Assembly (NCBI RefSeq): GCF_000808015.1
Contig: NZ_JWHR01000121.1
Span: 37,754 to 101,753 of the forward strand
Direction of reading: 5' to 3'
DNA length: 64,000 bases
Source: Terrisporobacter othiniensis
GTDB lineage: Bacteria > Bacillota > Clostridia > Peptostreptococcales > Peptostreptococcaceae
A program made the translations under genes and the position numbers. Positions within the stretch are counted from its first letter, which is position 1. Every line of letters starts with the position of its first letter. The notes beneath the pieces are model-generated. The model was given only the letters and a program-made list of their open reading frames with translations, searched no databases and was not told the origin of the DNA. This document shows positions 61,945-64,000 of the stretch, piece by piece.

Positions 61945-62442
61945 CTAAGTCAAGGATTTTTCAAATAATAATATCATATCATTCCACTTGGCCCCTCCAT
62001 GAACTGAAGCTGATACACCTTCATTTACAAATCCGAATTTTTCATAATAATGCACTAAATAATCTTTACAAGTAAGAACCATACCATTTTTACCACGTTC
62101 TTTAGCAAGAGATATAAAGTCTTCTAATAATATAGCTGCTGTACCCTTGTTTCTGTACTGGGGCAAAACATCTAATCCAAATACTGTTTGATATTTTCCA
62201 TTTGGATTGTGTAGTTTTACATCATGGTATAGCTTGTCAGGAAGTGAAGCTTTCTCTGTAGTGCATCCATTTATAAAACCAACTACCTTCTCATCTTCCA
62301 CTGCCACTAAAAAGTTTTCTGAAAAAGCTTCAAACCTTTTTTTCATAACTTCTTCACTAGCTGCTTCTTCTGATGGAAAACAAATACTTTCTATTTTTAT
62401 TATTTCTTCTAAATCTTCTTTACGTGCTAATCTAGTTTGCAT
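61945..62442 (-). CDS. GNAT family N-acetyltransferase
   Basis: 165 residues. Acetyl-CoA motif VFGLDVLPQYRNKGTAAILL (R/Q-x-x-G-x-A form), then YYEKFGFVNEG. Substrate unknown. Follows vanW/DUF362 on the same strand with its own promoter region. Confidence 0.93.
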   Translation of the reverse strand: MQTRLARKEDLEEIIKIESICFPSEEAASEEVMKKRFEAFSENFLVAVEDEKVVGFINGCTTEKASLPDKLYHDVKLHNPNGKYQTVFGLDVLPQYRNKGTAAILLEDFISLAKERGKNGMVLTCKDYLVHYYEKFGFVNEGVSASVHGGAKWNDMILLFEKSLT

Positions 62443-62549
62443 AAGCTCTCCTTTATAATTTTTTAGTTATCATATTTATGTAATATAATTATATCATAAG
62501 TTTATTTTTTCAACATTTCCATAATAAAAAATTGCTTTGCTTAACAATA

Positions 62550-62581
62550 AAGCCAGCAAAGAACAGTTACTTTGCTAGCTT
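62550..62581. terminator. Terminator of the pseudokinase gene
   Basis: AAGCCAGCAAAG/CTTTGCTAGCTT with flanking A/T tracts. Confidence 0.82.
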
Positions 62582-62596
62582 ATATAAATTATTATT

Positions 62597-63970
62597 TTAT
62601 TTATTTTCGCTATCTTGTGTTGTATTTTCATTGTTCTTATCTCCGTTTTGGTCTTCATTTGGATTTTGGTCAGGTTTTTCTTCATTAGAATTATCATTAT
62701 CTGGATTTTCTTCATCTGGATTTTCTTTATCATCATTATCATCTGGATTTTGTTCTAGTTCATCCTTGTTGCCATCTTCATTCTCGTCCTTATTATCATC
62801 CTTGTCTGGATCGTCTTTATCTGGATTTTCTTTATCTGTATTATTGTCTTTATCATTATCCTCATGATTATTGTCATGATTATTATTTTGATCATTCATA
62901 TTCTCATTAATTTTGTTTTCATCATTTTTATTATTATCAGTAGTTTCTTCTTTATCATTTTCTGATGAATTTTGTGGAGTAATAAGATTTTCTTCAGTAG
63001 GAGTTATTGCTTCTATCTTATTCGTCTCAGGTGATTCTTCAGTTTTATCAATATCTTCACTTGTATTTGTAGTTTCCATATTGTTATTGTTTTTATTTAT
63101 TAGATATTGTGCTCCAAAAGCTGTTGAACAAAGTAATACTACTCCACAACAACCTATAGCCATATATTTTTTTACTTTAGGACTAGGATTTAATTTATGA
63201 ATCTTTTCAAAATTTATTGCACTTTTCTCACTTATTTCTCCTCCATCCAAATATAAATTAACATCATCTAAAAACTCACTTAAATCTTTATATTTGTATC
63301 TTGAAATATGCTTTTTATTTGTAGATTTTTCTAATATTTCAACTATATTTTTATCTAGATCTTTGTGTTCTTCTTTATTAAATAATTTTTCTCCAGTAAT
63401 CATTTCACACAAAATACTTCCTATAGCATACACATCCTCATGAGTATCAAATTTTTTAGGATTATAAATCTCACAATTTATATGACCTTTGTGATTATTA
63501 ATAAATGATAAAGTATCAATTTTCACTACGCCTTCACCATTAATAATAATATTTTCTACAGTCAAGTTTTTAAAGTTTATTTTTTGATTATTAAATGCCT
63601 TAACACCATTTATAACTTCTCTTATAATTTGTAAACATTGATCTTCATTAAGTTTATTAATTCTCATAAGTTCATCTAAAGTTAAGCCTTCAAAGTTTTC
63701 ACTTTCTATATAGTAATAAACCTTGTCTTTCTTCATATAAGTTGATATTTCATTTATACATATTACATTTGGATTGTTAATATCTTCTAATAAGTTTACT
63801 TCCCTCTTAAAATTTTCTAAGTTTTCTTCATTACCTTCTACATTTATAAGTATATTTATAACTATTTGTTCATTAGTTTCTTTATTTATTGCCATATAAA
63901 CATTAGACCATTTATTTTTATCAATAAAATCTCTAATCGTGTATTTATTATTAAAATTTTTCACAAGCAT
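62597..63970 (-). CDS. Membrane protein kinase-like protein (pseudokinase) with acidic extracellular tail
   Basis: 457 residues. Residues 1-240 follow a bacterial Ser/Thr kinase fold (VINILINVEG for the VAIK strand, INFKNLTVENIII for the catalytic loop, VVKIDTLSF for the DFG strand, VYAIGSILCEMITGEKLF). The catalytic HRD Asp and the DFG Gly are missing. One TM helix near 265-290 (AIGCCGVVLLCSTAFGA). Residues 295-457 are Asp/Glu/Asn/Pro repeats. Probably an inactive sensor or scaffold at the envelope. Confidence 0.82.
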   Translation of the reverse strand: MLVKNFNNKYTIRDFIDKNKWSNVYMAINKETNEQIVINILINVEGNEENLENFKREVNLLEDINNPNVICINEISTYMKKDKVYYYIESENFEGLTLDELMRINKLNEDQCLQIIREVINGVKAFNNQKINFKNLTVENIIINGEGVVKIDTLSFINNHKGHINCEIYNPKKFDTHEDVYAIGSILCEMITGEKLFNKEEHKDLDKNIVEILEKSTNKKHISRYKYKDLSEFLDDVNLYLDGGEISEKSAINFEKIHKLNPSPKVKKYMAIGCCGVVLLCSTAFGAQYLINKNNNNMETTNTSEDIDKTEESPETNKIEAITPTEENLITPQNSSENDKEETTDNNKNDENKINENMNDQNNNHDNNHEDNDKDNNTDKENPDKDDPDKDDNKDENEDGNKDELEQNPDDNDDKENPDEENPDNDNSNEEKPDQNPNEDQNGDKNNENTTQDSENK

Positions 63971-64000
63971 CGCCTCTTTTAATCATTATAATAAAAATAA

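Noticed and set aside
62532..63200. Plus-strand Ser/Phe/Leu-rich frames opposite the pseudokinase gene
   Set aside because: Antisense of the Asp/Glu/Asn repeat tail; composition is an artefact.

Overview
The window is very AT-rich DNA of a clostridium-type Firmicute. Phage-borne Spo0E-like and ImmA/IrrE proteins, a reverse rubrerythrin, a hybrid cluster protein and a VanW protein point to an anaerobic, probably spore-forming member of the Peptostreptococcaceae (Clostridioides/Paraclostridium/Romboutsia type). That placement is inferred from gene content only. Two siphophage-like prophages fill positions 1 to about 56.3 kb. The remaining 7.7 kb is ordinary chromosome.

The key architectural fact is that both prophages sit in the same host gene, a FAD-dependent oxidoreductase read on the minus strand. 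Its N-terminal part is at 56289-57078 and a 77-codon middle piece is at about 18905-19136. The C-terminal part must lie left of the window, beyond prophage 1. Prophage 2 is complete (19130-56295, about 37.2 kb). Its two ends share the 7-bp core TTGCATG, and joining its two phage-side flanks rebuilds an attP with a perfect 11-bp inverted repeat. Prophage 1 is cut by the left window edge. Each element has its own 528-residue large serine recombinase at its right end. The catalytic domains of the two are nearly identical and their DNA-binding halves diverge, which fits two different sites in one gene.

Prophage 1, right to left: recombinase (+); a self-contained two-gene cassette of an OLD/AAA-type ATPase and a PD-(D/E)xK-like nuclease (+) with a divergent structured RNA beside it; ImmA/IrrE peptidase and CI-type repressor (+); Cro-like protein, BRO/KilA-type antirepressor and small early genes; a replication initiator with internal iterons; DnaB helicase; a Spo0E-like peptide; SSB; a late regulator; a tyrosine recombinase; a small serine recombinase; small terminase; an Acb2/Tad1-type cyclic-nucleotide sponge; large terminase; portal; and a truncated minor capsid gene.

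Prophage 2, right to left: recombinase (+); small membrane and coiled-coil genes; a type I toxin with antitoxin RNA; a secreted protein; a metabolic cassette (DUF1540 protein, hcp, cupin, ferredoxin) flanked by a relic of an ImmA 3' end; ImmA and CI (+); Cro, Rha-type antirepressor and small regulators; Gp157, RecT, HNH, initiator and DnaD-domain genes; three tandem 121-129-bp hairpin repeats; DUF1064 and SSB; a late regulator; a structured RNA with a tRNA-like fold lacking an anticodon arm; a nuclease moron; terminases; portal; a MuF-type capsid protein with a C-terminal deaminase-like toxin domain and a putative immunity gene; head and tail genes with a -1 frameshift in the tail chaperone; holin and endolysin.

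Host genes on the right, all minus strand: a PyrK-like Fe-S flavoprotein in operon with the broken oxidoreductase, a small unknown protein, reverse rubrerythrin, VanW protein, DUF362 protein, GNAT acetyltransferase and a membrane pseudokinase with a long acidic tail.

The most promising candidates for new biology are the ATPase/nuclease cassette, the MuF deaminase/immunity pair, the anticodon-less tRNA-like RNA, and the prophage-borne hcp cassette.
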